Assembly (NCBI GenBank): GCA_030038475.1
Contig: JASHOU010000065.1
Coordinates: 1 to 51,461 of the forward strand
Direction: 5' to 3'
Source of the DNA: Terriglobales bacterium
Lineage (GTDB): Bacteria > Acidobacteriota > Terriglobia > Terriglobales > Acidobacteriaceae
DNA length: 51,461 nucleotides
Part shown: positions 34,925 through 44,020 of the stretch, in pieces
Layout of the letters: each line of letters begins with the position of its first letter
Position numbering within the stretch: position 1 is the stretch's first letter
Made by a program: the position numbers and the translations under genes
The notes under the pieces: generated by a model
Databases searched by the model: none
The model's input: the letters and a program-made list of their open reading frames with translations, nothing else
What the model was told of the DNA's origin: nothing

Positions 34925-36916
34925 ATGCGCACTCTGAACTTGTTTGCTATGTTGGTAATGATGAGCATTTTAACAGTATCCGAGACCTCTACTTCTACTT
35001 CAACTCTGCCGGTTCCTCAGGCCATCACCGATCCAAAACAGATGGTCTCCAAACCCGACGCTCGCGTGGAGAAAAGCCTCACGATCGAAAAGCTTTACAT
35101 GACACGCCAGGTGGGCGGATCGACCTGGTCGCCGGATGGCTCGACCGTCGCATTTATCAGCAACCTGAGTGGCCGCAACAATTTGTGGCTCGTCGCTGCG
35201 GATGGCGGATGGCCGATGCAGCTCACGGTGAGCGACGAACGGCAGGCCGGTCCGGCGTGGTCGCCGGATGGCAAGTGGATCGCATATATGTCCGATTACG
35301 ACGGCGACGAGCAGTGGGATATTTTTCTCGTTTCGCCAACAACCGGTCAGGTTGTGAACGTCACCAACACGCGCGAGATCTCGGAAGAAAGCCCGGCGTG
35401 GTCACCCGATGGACGTTACCTAGCCTATATGGTCAAGCCAAAGACGTCTTCGGTATTTGAGATCGACGTCTACGACACGGTTCTGCGCGACGTGAAACAT
35501 CTGACGACCGGCACGGCGAAAGACCGCATGAACGTTGCGCCCATCTGGTCGGCGGATGGGAAATTCATCGTCTACACGCAGGAGCAGGCCAAGGGCACGG
35601 ACTCGAACATATTTCTGGTCGACGTAGAGACTGTGCAAAGTACGCTGCTGACACCGCATGAGAGCGAAAGTCTGTACTCGGCAAACGATGTTTCGCCCAA
35701 CGGCAAGAGCGTTCTGATCACTTCGAATGCCGGCGACGGCTACGACAACGTCGGCTTGCTCGACATTGCGAGCAAAAAGATTCGCTGGCTCACGCAGGAC
35801 AAGTGGGAGATTTCCGGCGGGCGATTTTCTCCCGACGGAAAATTCTTGACCTACGATGCCAACGTCGATGGCAACACCGATGTTTATCTTTATGACATTG
35901 GCTCGCGCAAAGCGAGCGCGCTGAAGTTGCCGAAAGGCGTGAACTACGGTGCGGGCGGTGCCTCGCCCTTCACGCGCGATGGCTCGCGGCTGCTTTGTTA
36001 CCACACGGGACCGACGACTCCAGGAGATTTGTGGGTTTATAACGTGGCCGATGGCAAATCGCATCAACTCACGCATTCGCTCGTCGGCGGGGTGCGCTCG
36101 CAGGATATGGTCGAGCCTCATCTCGTCCACTATCCAAGCAAAGACGGCAAATGGACGATCTCGGCGTTTGTCTATATGCCTTACAACCTGCCGCGTCAGG
36201 CCGAGCACCCGGCCATTGTTTACGTACACGGTGGACCGACGGCGCAGACGATGAACACCTTCAATCGCTTTATTCAGTACATGGCGAACCAGGGCTACAT
36301 TGTGATTGCGCCGAATTATCGCGGATCGACCGGCTACGGAAAGGAATTTCGGCAGGCCAATCTTTTCGATATGGGCGGCGGCGATTTGCAGGATGTGCTC
36401 GCGGCCGCCGATTGGATCAAGCAAACCGGCTACGTCGATCCAAAGAAACTGATTCTCATGGGCGGCAGCTATGGCGGTTACATGACGATGATGGGAGTCA
36501 CCAAAGCTCCCGAGGTGTGGGCGGCGGGCGTGCCGATTGTGCCCTTTGTGAACTGGTTCACCGAGATTCAGAACGAAGATCCGGTGCTGCAGCAATCGGA
36601 TCTCGCGACCATGGGCGATCTGGAAAAGAACAAAGCGCTGTATGAAGACCGCTCTCCGATTAATTTTGTCGATCGGATCAAGGCGCCGTTGTATCTGCTG
36701 GCGGGAGGAAACGATCCGCGTTGCCCGAAGGAAGAGGCGCAGCAGGTGGTGGATGCGGTGAAGAGACGCAACGGCGTCGTCGAATACAAAGTCTATGGGA
36801 ACGAGGGTCACGGCTTCGCCAAAGTGGAGAATCAAATCGACGCTTATAAGCGCGTGGCCGATTTTCTCAAAGCGCACGTTCCGCCAGCGGATTGCGGCTG
36901 CTCCCTGAACGAGTAG
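34925..36916 (+). CDS. secreted S9-family (prolyl oligopeptidase-type) serine peptidase
   Basis: 663 residues from ATG 34925, which gives the signal sequence MRTLNLFAMLVMMSILTVSETS; the frame is open to 34889. Residues ~55-370 are TolB/PD40-like propeller blades (GGSTWSPDGSTVAFISN, PAWSPDGKWIAYMSDYDGD, PAWSPDGRYLAYM). The C-terminal alpha/beta-hydrolase domain has HGGPTAQT (oxyanion), the nucleophile Ser515 in MGGSYGGYMTMM, Asp597 in AGGNDPRCPKEE and His629 in GNEGHGFAK. Such dipeptidyl- or acylaminoacyl-peptidases cut short peptides in the periplasm or outside. The start lies 95 bases after the GH15 stop on the same strand; no functional link is evident. Confidence 0.9.
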   Translation: MRTLNLFAMLVMMSILTVSETSTSTSTLPVPQAITDPKQMVSKPDARVEKSLTIEKLYMTRQVGGSTWSPDGSTVAFISNLSGRNNLWLVAADGGWPMQLTVSDERQAGPAWSPDGKWIAYMSDYDGDEQWDIFLVSPTTGQVVNVTNTREISEESPAWSPDGRYLAYMVKPKTSSVFEIDVYDTVLRDVKHLTTGTAKDRMNVAPIWSADGKFIVYTQEQAKGTDSNIFLVDVETVQSTLLTPHESESLYSANDVSPNGKSVLITSNAGDGYDNVGLLDIASKKIRWLTQDKWEISGGRFSPDGKFLTYDANVDGNTDVYLYDIGSRKASALKLPKGVNYGAGGASPFTRDGSRLLCYHTGPTTPGDLWVYNVADGKSHQLTHSLVGGVRSQDMVEPHLVHYPSKDGKWTISAFVYMPYNLPRQAEHPAIVYVHGGPTAQTMNTFNRFIQYMANQGYIVIAPNYRGSTGYGKEFRQANLFDMGGGDLQDVLAAADWIKQTGYVDPKKLILMGGSYGGYMTMMGVTKAPEVWAAGVPIVPFVNWFTEIQNEDPVLQQSDLATMGDLEKNKALYEDRSPINFVDRIKAPLYLLAGGNDPRCPKEEAQQVVDAVKRRNGVVEYKVYGNEGHGFAKVENQIDAYKRVADFLKAHVPPADCGCSLNE

Positions 36917-36933
36917 GAGCAGTTCCCGGTTGC

Positions 36934-36957
36934 CAGTTGTTAGTTGTCAGTTGTCAG
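36934..36957. repeat. period-7 tandem repeat, unit CAGTTGT
   Basis: CAGTTGT, TAGTTGT, CAGTTGT and CAG follow each other 18 bases after a stop codon. The same unit type recurs at 31026 and 50830. Confidence 0.7.
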
Positions 36958-36960
36958 ACG

Positions 36961-37476
36961 CTACGAGTGCACCTGTTCGGCGTGGTGGTGCTTTTTTACG
37001 GCCTCCAGGCGAACCATTGCCATGTAGAGCACGATGCCTACGTTGACGACGATGACCAGCGCGCGAAACCAGTCCGGGCGGCGCAGCAGGTCGGCGACTT
37101 CGAAAGGGATATACATGGAGCCGGAGGCTATGGTCAGCCATTCCGCCCAGGGCAACAGGTACCACAATCCGTAGGCCTCGACTAAGCGCAGGATTGAGTA
37201 GATGGCCGCGATCACCGCGATCTTCCACAGGCGAACATCGCTGACTTTGTAGACCAGATCGACGAAGATGCCAACGAAATGGTGATGGGGATTGACGTGA
37301 AGAAATTCCAGCAGGCTCTCGGCAATTCCCCAGATATCTTTGTGGCGCATGGTAAAAACGCCGAGGCCGGCGAGGATGACGATGACTCCCTTGGTTAATT
37401 CCACGAGCGCAACCGTACGCACACCTTTGACGTGCGCGGAATCGTGGAGTTTGGGATGAGGGATTCTGGGACGCAT
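36961..37476 (-). CDS. DUF2127 family membrane protein
   Basis: 171 residues with four hydrophobic segments at roughly 18-42, 64-80, 88-108 and 135-155. The opening VKGVRTVALVELTKGVIVILAGLGVF and the middle RLVEAYGLWYLLPWAEWLTI with YIPFEVADLL are the conserved blocks of the DUF2127 family of inner-membrane proteins. The C-terminus ends in a His-rich tail (KKHHHAEQVHS). Function unknown. It is convergent with the S9 peptidase gene, 44 bases apart with a period-7 repeat between them. Confidence 0.85.
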   Translation of the reverse strand: MRPRIPHPKLHDSAHVKGVRTVALVELTKGVIVILAGLGVFTMRHKDIWGIAESLLEFLHVNPHHHFVGIFVDLVYKVSDVRLWKIAVIAAIYSILRLVEAYGLWYLLPWAEWLTIASGSMYIPFEVADLLRRPDWFRALVIVVNVGIVLYMAMVRLEAVKKHHHAEQVHS

Positions 37477-37660
37477 GGAGTAAATTTGATTTGTGGTATC
37501 CGGCCTTTAATCTCGATTTATTCTAAAGTGTGACTAACGTCTGGCCTCCGCGGCTGAACGGACTGATGAAAGACTCCTTTTCGAGCACCCCCGAAGGAGC
37601 ATATCCAACAAACTGACGGCGTCGGTCATTCGACATTCGACGCCCTGATACGAACTCAAA
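37477..37660. other. spacer between DUF2127 and DHH genes
   Basis: No gene, RNA or repeat recognised. It should contain the DUF2127 promoter and the end of the DHH-gene transcript. Confidence 0.4.
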
Positions 37661-38632
37661 TCAAGTCTCGCGGCGAACGCTCGATCGCAACTCCGCAACG
37701 ATCTCCTGCGCAGCTTTCTGCGCGGCGTCACTTTGCGTAACCTCGAATGAGATCGCCCCCACGCGAGCGTGGCCCCCGCCGCCATAGCGCTCGCAGACTT
37801 TGGCAAGGTTAACCGAAGGCTCGCGTTTCGACCACGGATTCGAGCCAACGGAAACCTTCACGCGAAACGAACTCTTGCTCAGGCCGACACTATAGATCGA
37901 ATCGGGATGCAGATAGTAGGGAATGAATTTGTTGTAGCCTTCGAGATCGAGATCGGTGATGTCAAAAAAAATTGTGCCGTCTTTTTCTTCGCTGCGCTGG
38001 CGCAGAATATCGACCGAGCGCTGATGGCGTTCGAGCAGCGGCGGCAGCACGGCAGCAACGAACGGTTCCTCGAGAATCGTGGCCAGCGGCTGGTAGGCGA
38101 GCAGCGGAATCATGGTCTTGACGAAGTCGCGGTCGGTGGAGGCTTCGATGGCCATGGTGAGCTTCATCGCGGGAGCCTTCATTTCCACGGCGGATTTGGC
38201 GTCTTCGTAAAGGGCGCCATCGACGATATCCGTCCATTCGACCAGCTCCGCCACGGGATGTGGATCGAAGCCGAAACGCTCTTCGGCGATCATCGCGATG
38301 AAACTGGTGCAGGACTTGAAGGCGGGATCGTAGAACTTGCGGTTGCTTTGCTCCTGCTCGAAGTGCGCGGCGTCGGCGGGAGTAAGAAAAGCGCTCTCGT
38401 GGTGATCGAACCACCAGGTAATTTTGGGGGAACTGGAGTACTTGAAATCGACAATGGCATTTTCATCGCCGTCGAACTGCTTCTCATCGAAGAGCGCGCC
38501 AGCGCGATGCAGCAGGCCGGAGTAGACGAAGTCGACATCGCTGCGGATTCGCTCCCGGTAAAAGCGGGAGAACAGCGCGGCCGACGAAGCGCCGTCAAAA
38601 CACTTGTCGTGATAAAAGACCCGGACTCGCAA
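37661..38632 (-). CDS. DHH-family phosphoesterase (NrnB/oligoribonuclease-like)
   Basis: 323 residues with two domains. The DHH domain begins RVRVFYHDKCFDGASSAALF (metal ligands His8/Asp9 and Asp13), then IVDFKYSS (Asp) and WWFDHHESAFL, the DHH signature. The C-terminal DHHA1 domain has ERYGGGGHARVGAISFEV, where GGGH binds substrate. Members hydrolyse short oligonucleotides (nanoRNA), pAp or cyclic dinucleotides using two Mn ions. This one most resembles the NrnB-like group that starts with FxHxDxDG variants, but the substrate cannot be fixed. It is cytosolic. It starts right at 38632 with no strong ribosome-binding site seen and stands alone. Confidence 0.82.
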   Translation of the reverse strand: MRVRVFYHDKCFDGASSAALFSRFYRERIRSDVDFVYSGLLHRAGALFDEKQFDGDENAIVDFKYSSSPKITWWFDHHESAFLTPADAAHFEQEQSNRKFYDPAFKSCTSFIAMIAEERFGFDPHPVAELVEWTDIVDGALYEDAKSAVEMKAPAMKLTMAIEASTDRDFVKTMIPLLAYQPLATILEEPFVAAVLPPLLERHQRSVDILRQRSEEKDGTIFFDITDLDLEGYNKFIPYYLHPDSIYSVGLSKSSFRVKVSVGSNPWSKREPSVNLAKVCERYGGGGHARVGAISFEVTQSDAAQKAAQEIVAELRSSVRRET

Positions 38633-38729
38633 TTGCCTTCCTTAACCGTTTTTTCGGCCCTGAGGTGAAAACCAAATAGAGTTGCTGGTTTGGAGAGAGA
38701 TGTCAAGGGCGGATGTATGAAAAGGCAAA

Positions 38730-38761
38730 GTTTCAAGGTTTCAAAGTTTCAGGGTTTCAAT
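38730..38761. repeat. period-8 tandem repeat, four units of GTTTCAAG type
   Basis: GTTTCAAG (38730), GTTTCAAA (38738), GTTTCAGG (38746), GTTTCAAT (38754) are head-to-tail. The array covers the stop codon and last codons of the antitoxin-like gene, giving its tail ETLKL. It resembles the start of some CRISPR repeats but has no spacers. Confidence 0.85.
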
Positions 38762-38989
38762 CCGGCCGAATTCGTCTTCAATAATTCTGTTGATTCTCGC
38801 GGTTTCCCGATGCAGATGACGGAGTTTGCCAAACGTCTTCATCCATGGCTTGGCGTCTTTATCGTTTTGGGCGCGCAGTTTGTCCGCCAACGCCTCCGAT
38901 ACCAACGCTCGAAAAGGAATTCCGCGCGAGGCTGCGGCCGATTTGGCGCGACGATAGACGGTATTGGGAATATCAAGCGTGGTCTTCAT
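38741..38989 (-). CDS. ribbon-helix-helix antitoxin-like protein, toxin missing
   Basis: 82 residues from ATG 38989; the frame is open to 39079 but the earlier residues look random. MKTTLDIPNTVYRRAKSAAASRGIPFRALVSEAL is the Arc/MetJ or VapB-type ribbon-helix-helix DNA-binding fold that normally opens toxin-antitoxin operons; the basic tail (RHLHRETARINRIIEDEF) would contact the toxin. A PIN-domain vapC usually starts at or overlapping the antitoxin stop, but the sequence there is only an 8-bp tandem repeat and then noncoding DNA to 38640. So it is probably an orphan or remnant of a module, its end perhaps rewritten by the repeat. No ribosome-binding site is obvious. Confidence 0.65.
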   Translation of the reverse strand: MKTTLDIPNTVYRRAKSAAASRGIPFRALVSEALADKLRAQNDKDAKPWMKTFGKLRHLHRETARINRIIEDEFGRIETLKL

Positions 38990-39116
38990 GAACGTTATGA
39001 TCCGACATCTATGGGAACCGGTCAAATCGAGCGCGAAGTGGGATGGTCCCGGGCATCGCTGCTCAGCACGACAGTTCATCGCGATGAAGGTGAACTACAC
39101 CGCCGCAGCAGTCTCG

Positions 39117-42100
39117 TCACTTCCTCCGGCGCCTGATTTTGAGGTCGAAGCTGACGACTCCGTTCTGATCGCGCAGGGCCACGATTGAAAGATTGCGAGT
39201 GATGTTGTACTCCACCTGAATGATCTGCTGGTTGGAAACTGAAACGTTGGTGCTGTAGGTCAGGGTGATGTTGCTGGCCACCTGCTGCTCAAAGGTGAGT
39301 TGCGGCCCCCGGACCAGAGCGGTTTCATTGTTGAGTCCCTGAGGATCGACTCTGACGTGGCTGGCTCCGAATAATCGCTGTAAGCGGCTGTTGACGGTGC
39401 TATTGAGCGCCTGATTGATCAGCAGGTTGGAAGCGTCCCCGCCAAATCCAAACGAGGAGCCTCCGCTGGCCGTTGCAGCGGCGGCCGATTCTTCCTGGGT
39501 GCGTCCTAAAGCAAGCAACGCGATGACGTCGGCTTCGGGAAGCTGAGGTTCGGATTGCCAGGTGACCTTTAATCCGCCGGGAACGCTGGCATCGCCGCGG
39601 AATTGCACGGTAATGTCGTAATCGCGCACGCGCGTCGTCGCCTGCAGGTCGATGATCGGTTCCGTCTTAGCCGGATTGGCGAAGGTAACGTCTCCGCGTT
39701 CGAGGTTGTACTTGTTTCCGTTAAAGTTAATTTCCCCTTCCAGCACTTCCACTCGACCGAGGATTGCCGGGCGCTCGGCAGTACCGCGCACTCTGAGATC
39801 GGCGTCGCCCGAAAGTCTGGCGGTAGCCGTTTGCATCTGGAGTTCGGGAGTGGTCACAACGTGCAGATCGAGTTTGAGCCGGTTCTCCAAACTATTGGTC
39901 TGGGTCAGAACGACGGACTGGCGGCTCTTCTCGATATAGGCGCCGAAGTCAAATCCCGGAGTCACCGCCAGTTTGGTGACCACGACATTTCCGCTCAGCA
40001 GAGCGCCTGTGCTGGTGCCAGTCAAGCGCAGATCGGCATTCGCAGTTGAACTGACTCCCGGCGGATAACGCAGGCGGACGCCATGGGCCGTTGCTCCGAA
40101 ATCGAGCAGGAATACGCCGCCACCCTGGTAGGCCGCCGAACCGGTCAAGGCCACGCTGCCGCCGCCGGTCGAGCCGCTTAGGTTCTCAATCTGAATGCGG
40201 TTGCGATCGAACTGGAGAACGCCATTCAAATCGCTTAAACCGCTGGGAAAATCGTTATGACTGAGGAATGTGTTCTTGACGTCCAACCTTCCCTGCAATG
40301 CTGGATCCCGGAGTGTGCCGCTGGCATTGAGGTTTACGCCCAGCGTGCCGCGAGCGGAGATTTTGGGATTGAAAGACTGCAAGAGCGCCATATTGACCGA
40401 ACCGTCCAGGCGCAAGTCGATTTCCTGCCCGCCGGTTAAATGAGCCCGGCCATGGGCGGTGAAATCGGTTCCGCTGCCGGCGAGGTGGAAGTTTTCGACA
40501 AGCAGGGTTTGGTCTGCAACCTCCAGGCGAATCGGCTCGGCGCTTTGCACCTGAACATGCTCGATTTCCGCGCTCAAAGACTGCAACTCGGCCTCCGCCT
40601 TGAGATCGCGTGGAGTGCGCAGCGGGCCGCGCACATGCAGCGTCCCATCTACGGAAGAGTGTTGCGTGACTTCTCCCGGCAGGTAGAGGCGAAGATACGC
40701 GTCAGCGTCTAAATGATGGAATGCCAGGTTCAGATCGGCGGGAAAGTCCTGTTCCAGAGCGACGGTCCCGTTCATGGTCAAGTCGGCTTTATCGAACTGC
40801 GAGTGCGCCTTCAATTCGAGTTCGCGCCCGTGGGTAACAGCATCGACGTAGAAGTCGCCGGCGCGCTCCTTATCGAGCGCCAGGTCTTTGACATGAAGGT
40901 GCGCTTCGACCGAAGGCTGCTCGATGGTGCCGCTGGCTCGGACGGTGAAATCGCCGATGCCATCCGTCGCGAAGCGGCCGGACTGAAAGCGCGGCAGGCG
41001 AGCGAGATCGAGGTTGCGTCCGGAAAGATTCAGGTGAAACTCACTTTTCGGGAGATCGCTGCCAGGAGTAGCGACGGCCGCGCTCCCGGAAAGTGAGGCG
41101 CCATAAGCGCTCGCGGTCAGGTTATTGAACTGGATCTCGCCACCGGAAAGACGCAAATCGCTCTGCAACGAAGGGATGGTCACTCCGTAGGCGGCCCCGT
41201 TGCGAACCTCGATATGGCCATCGCCGTGGGGATCGGCAGGCGTACCTGAGGCCGTGACGGAGAGATCCACATTGCCGGCGATGGGCTGTTCGAACCCGGC
41301 GAGTGGAGCGATCTCGGCCAGGTTGGCATGGCGGAAGTCGAGGTGAAAAGTAAAAGCGGAGTTGTCCGAAAGTTCACCATCCTCAAGCGCGGCGCTGGCG
41401 TCGAAATGTGCAGTGGTGTGGCCGTGAATCAATGACCCATTGCGCGCCGAGAAGTGATTCCTGGAGTATTGGACTGCGGTTGAGAGCGCGTCCCAGTGAA
41501 CGGCTCGCGCGGAAACATGCTGGCTCGCCGGCAAGATGGTATCGAAATCGAAGACTTCGAGATTTCCGCTAACCGAAAGCGCAGAGAGCTCTCCGCTGGC
41601 GTTTCCGCTAAGGCTCACCCAACCGTGAACGCTGAAGGGCAAATTCCGCGACACATGGTGCGGGGATTCGTAGACCGCTTCGAGCAGCGGCCTCCACTCC
41701 CTCTGGTTATGACTGGTAAACGAAAATCGCAGGGCTGAGTTCTCGGTCAGATTGCCGGAGGCGGTCATTTCCGACGCAGGCGTAGCCAGGCGAAGCTGGC
41801 TCAATTCCAGTTCGTCGCGCGATCCGCGGTAGATGCCATCAAGCTGGCCGCGCACCGGGATTGCGTTCGGGGCAGGATTTAGCGGCGGGGCAATGGCGAG
41901 GCTCAGGCGAGTCTCCGCGTCACGGATCGAACCGACCCAGCGCATCTCGACAGCGCCGGAGGTGCGTCCGGAAAGATTCAGTTGATCGAGCGGCAGTTTT
42001 GCCGAACTTAGCAACTCGACAGCCGGCTGGAGCGGAAAGGCCGCCAATTGCAGGTGCACCAGGCCGCGCGCAAGACTTCCCGGAGGAATTCGCGGCATTG

Positions 42101-43277
42101 CATTGCGACGCCCCGGAGCCGGCGTGGACGCGAGCGAATTCTGCCAGTTCGTCACGTCGGCATCGCCCGCCAGATCGCCACCGAGGAGGTTTGCTTTGAT
42201 CGAGGAAAGGTGGAAACGGTCAGGTGTCAGTTGGAATCCAGCGGCGAAGCGGCCATTTCGTAGTTGCACTCTGCCGTTCGACCATTCGAGGTCTTTCGCC
42301 TGCACGGTTCCCTGCGTGGAGAAGTCGCGCAGCTTCCATGAGCCTTTACCGTCAATCTGCGCCGTACCTTTGCGGAGCTGATTCTGCCGCATCAGGGCCG
42401 CGAGTTCGCCGAGATCGGCCACACCACGATATTCGCCCGTTACTTGCGGATCGCGAAAATCGTGCAGGCTTCCCGTGAAATGCAACGCAGATTTCCCCGA
42501 AACAACATTCAAACTACCGATCTCGGCGTGTCCGCGGGTCAGAACCAGCGACGCATCCGCGCGCCAGACGAATGGCGGATAGTTCTCAAAGCGCGTGGTG
42601 ACGCTGCCCGCAACCAGATCGGCGTCGTAATGTAAGTGCAGCAAGGAGTAGTTCAAAGTGAGCGCCAGATCGCGGGCTTGAAGATCGAGCGGCATTTTGT
42701 AGTCCTGCCAGAGCATTTCACCGTGCTGCACTTCGAGCTTGGAAACCGAAAGCGAGATGAGCCGCTCAATTGGCCCCTGACTGGATAAAGAATTCATCTT
42801 CGGAACGGGGACATTGGTGCTGCCATCGGGATAGACAATGACGTGAACGACGGGGTGTTCGAGCTGAAGCGAATGTAATCCGACGGTGGTGCTGAGGAGC
42901 GAAATGATCTTCATCTCCGCCTGGAGCCGGTCGACGTGAAGAAATGGCGCCTGATCGGAAGCTTCACTGCCGTGAATCGTCACATTGCGAACATCGACGC
43001 GGAGACGGAATGGAATGGTGTGAAATTCTCCGAGTTCGACGCGACCGCCGCTGAGTTTCTCTGCCAACGCAATCACGCGGCGGCGCACCATTTGCTGAAA
43101 AGAATCGGTGGTGACATACCAGCCGAGGACGGCTAGAGCAACCAGGCTGAACACGCAGAAGAAAAGGAAAAGCTTCAACAGGATGCGACGGCGCACGGGA
43201 GGGGATGGCTGGCTCGCCGGCTCGACCAATTTCGCGGAGGACTCTTCGGTTTTGTCTTGGTTTCCTTCTTCGGTCAA
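39117..43277 (-). CDS. tamB: TamB-family translocation and assembly / lipid-transport protein
   Basis: 1386 residues from TTG 43277, whose first base pair overlaps the TGA of the preceding gene as TTGA; GGGAGAG lies 8 bases upstream. An ATG at 43346 exists but lies inside the upstream gene. A single membrane anchor (RRRILLKLFLFFCVFSLVALAVLGWYV) is followed by a very long AsmA/TamB-type beta-taco with repeated hydrophobic strands, and the C-terminal DUF490/TamB domain near the end (GGLKVTWQSEPQLPEADVIALLALGRT). TamB-like proteins span the periplasm and move phospholipids or help outer-membrane protein insertion with an Omp85 partner. The partner here is encoded two genes upstream, in the same operon. 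Confidence 0.88.
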   Translation of the reverse strand: MTEEGNQDKTEESSAKLVEPASQPSPPVRRRILLKLFLFFCVFSLVALAVLGWYVTTDSFQQMVRRRVIALAEKLSGGRVELGEFHTIPFRLRVDVRNVTIHGSEASDQAPFLHVDRLQAEMKIISLLSTTVGLHSLQLEHPVVHVIVYPDGSTNVPVPKMNSLSSQGPIERLISLSVSKLEVQHGEMLWQDYKMPLDLQARDLALTLNYSLLHLHYDADLVAGSVTTRFENYPPFVWRADASLVLTRGHAEIGSLNVVSGKSALHFTGSLHDFRDPQVTGEYRGVADLGELAALMRQNQLRKGTAQIDGKGSWKLRDFSTQGTVQAKDLEWSNGRVQLRNGRFAAGFQLTPDRFHLSSIKANLLGGDLAGDADVTNWQNSLASTPAPGRRNAMPRIPPGSLARGLVHLQLAAFPLQPAVELLSSAKLPLDQLNLSGRTSGAVEMRWVGSIRDAETRLSLAIAPPLNPAPNAIPVRGQLDGIYRGSRDELELSQLRLATPASEMTASGNLTENSALRFSFTSHNQREWRPLLEAVYESPHHVSRNLPFSVHGWVSLSGNASGELSALSVSGNLEVFDFDTILPASQHVSARAVHWDALSTAVQYSRNHFSARNGSLIHGHTTAHFDASAALEDGELSDNSAFTFHLDFRHANLAEIAPLAGFEQPIAGNVDLSVTASGTPADPHGDGHIEVRNGAAYGVTIPSLQSDLRLSGGEIQFNNLTASAYGASLSGSAAVATPGSDLPKSEFHLNLSGRNLDLARLPRFQSGRFATDGIGDFTVRASGTIEQPSVEAHLHVKDLALDKERAGDFYVDAVTHGRELELKAHSQFDKADLTMNGTVALEQDFPADLNLAFHHLDADAYLRLYLPGEVTQHSSVDGTLHVRGPLRTPRDLKAEAELQSLSAEIEHVQVQSAEPIRLEVADQTLLVENFHLAGSGTDFTAHGRAHLTGGQEIDLRLDGSVNMALLQSFNPKISARGTLGVNLNASGTLRDPALQGRLDVKNTFLSHNDFPSGLSDLNGVLQFDRNRIQIENLSGSTGGGSVALTGSAAYQGGGVFLLDFGATAHGVRLRYPPGVSSTANADLRLTGTSTGALLSGNVVVTKLAVTPGFDFGAYIEKSRQSVVLTQTNSLENRLKLDLHVVTTPELQMQTATARLSGDADLRVRGTAERPAILGRVEVLEGEINFNGNKYNLERGDVTFANPAKTEPIIDLQATTRVRDYDITVQFRGDASVPGGLKVTWQSEPQLPEADVIALLALGRTQEESAAAATASGGSSFGFGGDASNLLINQALNSTVNSRLQRLFGASHVRVDPQGLNNETALVRGPQLTFEQQVASNITLTYSTNVSVSNQQIIQVEYNITRNLSIVALRDQNGVVSFDLKIRRRRK

Positions 43278-44020
43278 CGGTTCTGCTCTCCCGAACTGGA
43301 TTCGGGAGGACTGATATGACTTCCAGAGCGCAGGCTTGCCAGCCAACCGGTGATCAGTTCGTTCATCTTTTGTTCCGCGAGCAAATTTCTGATTTTGCCA
43401 AAGACCTCGGTCAAGGGCGCAGCCGCGCCGCCGGCCTTTTTCATCTCCGGCAGCAACCGATCGTGGTAGTAATTTTCGACCGCGCGCTGGTCAATCTGGA
43501 TCGAGGGCCTGAGCCGATCTTCCACCAGCTTCATCAACTGGATTTGATCGCTGAGATGTTTTTCGAGATCCTTCTGCGTTAGCCCGTAACGTTGTAGCTT
43601 AGCGTGCCAACTCTGGTCAGTGGCGCAATCGGGGTGAAGTTTGCGAACTTCCGTAACACGGGCAGAAACCTGATCGGCGGGTGCGGGCTGCGAGGGCCGC
43701 ACCTGTTCCCGTAGCAGTTCCTGATCGATAAGGTGATCGAGAGCGGCGTTGCGCTCGGCGGTGGTAAAGGAGTCAGGATCGCGACCGTTGGCCAGAGCTT
43801 CGAAGGCCACTTCCTGCTCCCAGTCGCTCTGCAGGACGACATGGCCATTGACGTTGGTGACCACGCGGTCAACGATCTGACCACGTGGAATCTGGCCAGC
43901 AACGACCTGGCCGGCCGGCATCTGACCGGCGACTTGGCATGCGGCCGAAATTGACAGCACCAAGCCGAATCCCAAGATGATGGCGCAATGCTCTCCGAAT
44001 TGGCTGGGCCGGAATTTCAT
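43274..44020 (-). CDS. SurA-like periplasmic chaperone without parvulin domain
   Basis: 248 residues from ATG 44020; its A is also the last base of the bamA stop (TGATG overlap), so translation is coupled. Signal peptide FGEHCAIILGFGLVLSISAACQ; the Cys might be lipidated but the lipobox (I-S-A-A-C) is imperfect. The mature part reads VDRVVTNVNGHVVLQSDWEQEV and RNAALDHLIDQELLREQV, the SurA N-terminal chaperone fold, then long helices (LQRYGLTQKDLEKHLSDQIQLMKLVEDRLRP). No peptidyl-prolyl isomerase (parvulin) domain follows, so it is shorter than SurA (about 430). Expected to hold unfolded outer-membrane proteins for the BamA-like protein encoded just upstream. Confidence 0.8.
   Translation of the reverse strand: MKFRPSQFGEHCAIILGFGLVLSISAACQVAGQMPAGQVVAGQIPRGQIVDRVVTNVNGHVVLQSDWEQEVAFEALANGRDPDSFTTAERNAALDHLIDQELLREQVRPSQPAPADQVSARVTEVRKLHPDCATDQSWHAKLQRYGLTQKDLEKHLSDQIQLMKLVEDRLRPSIQIDQRAVENYYHDRLLPEMKKAGGAAAPLTEVFGKIRNLLAEQKMNELITGWLASLRSGSHISPPESSSGEQNR

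Noticed and set aside
35420-36877. 485-codon open frame on the minus strand
   Set aside because: It lies exactly opposite the S9 peptidase, has no recognisable domain and no ribosome-binding site; GC-rich coding DNA often leaves the opposite frame open.
38730-38761. CRISPR-like start GTTTCAA
   Set aside because: The units are 8 bp and directly adjacent, with no spacers and no cas genes nearby.
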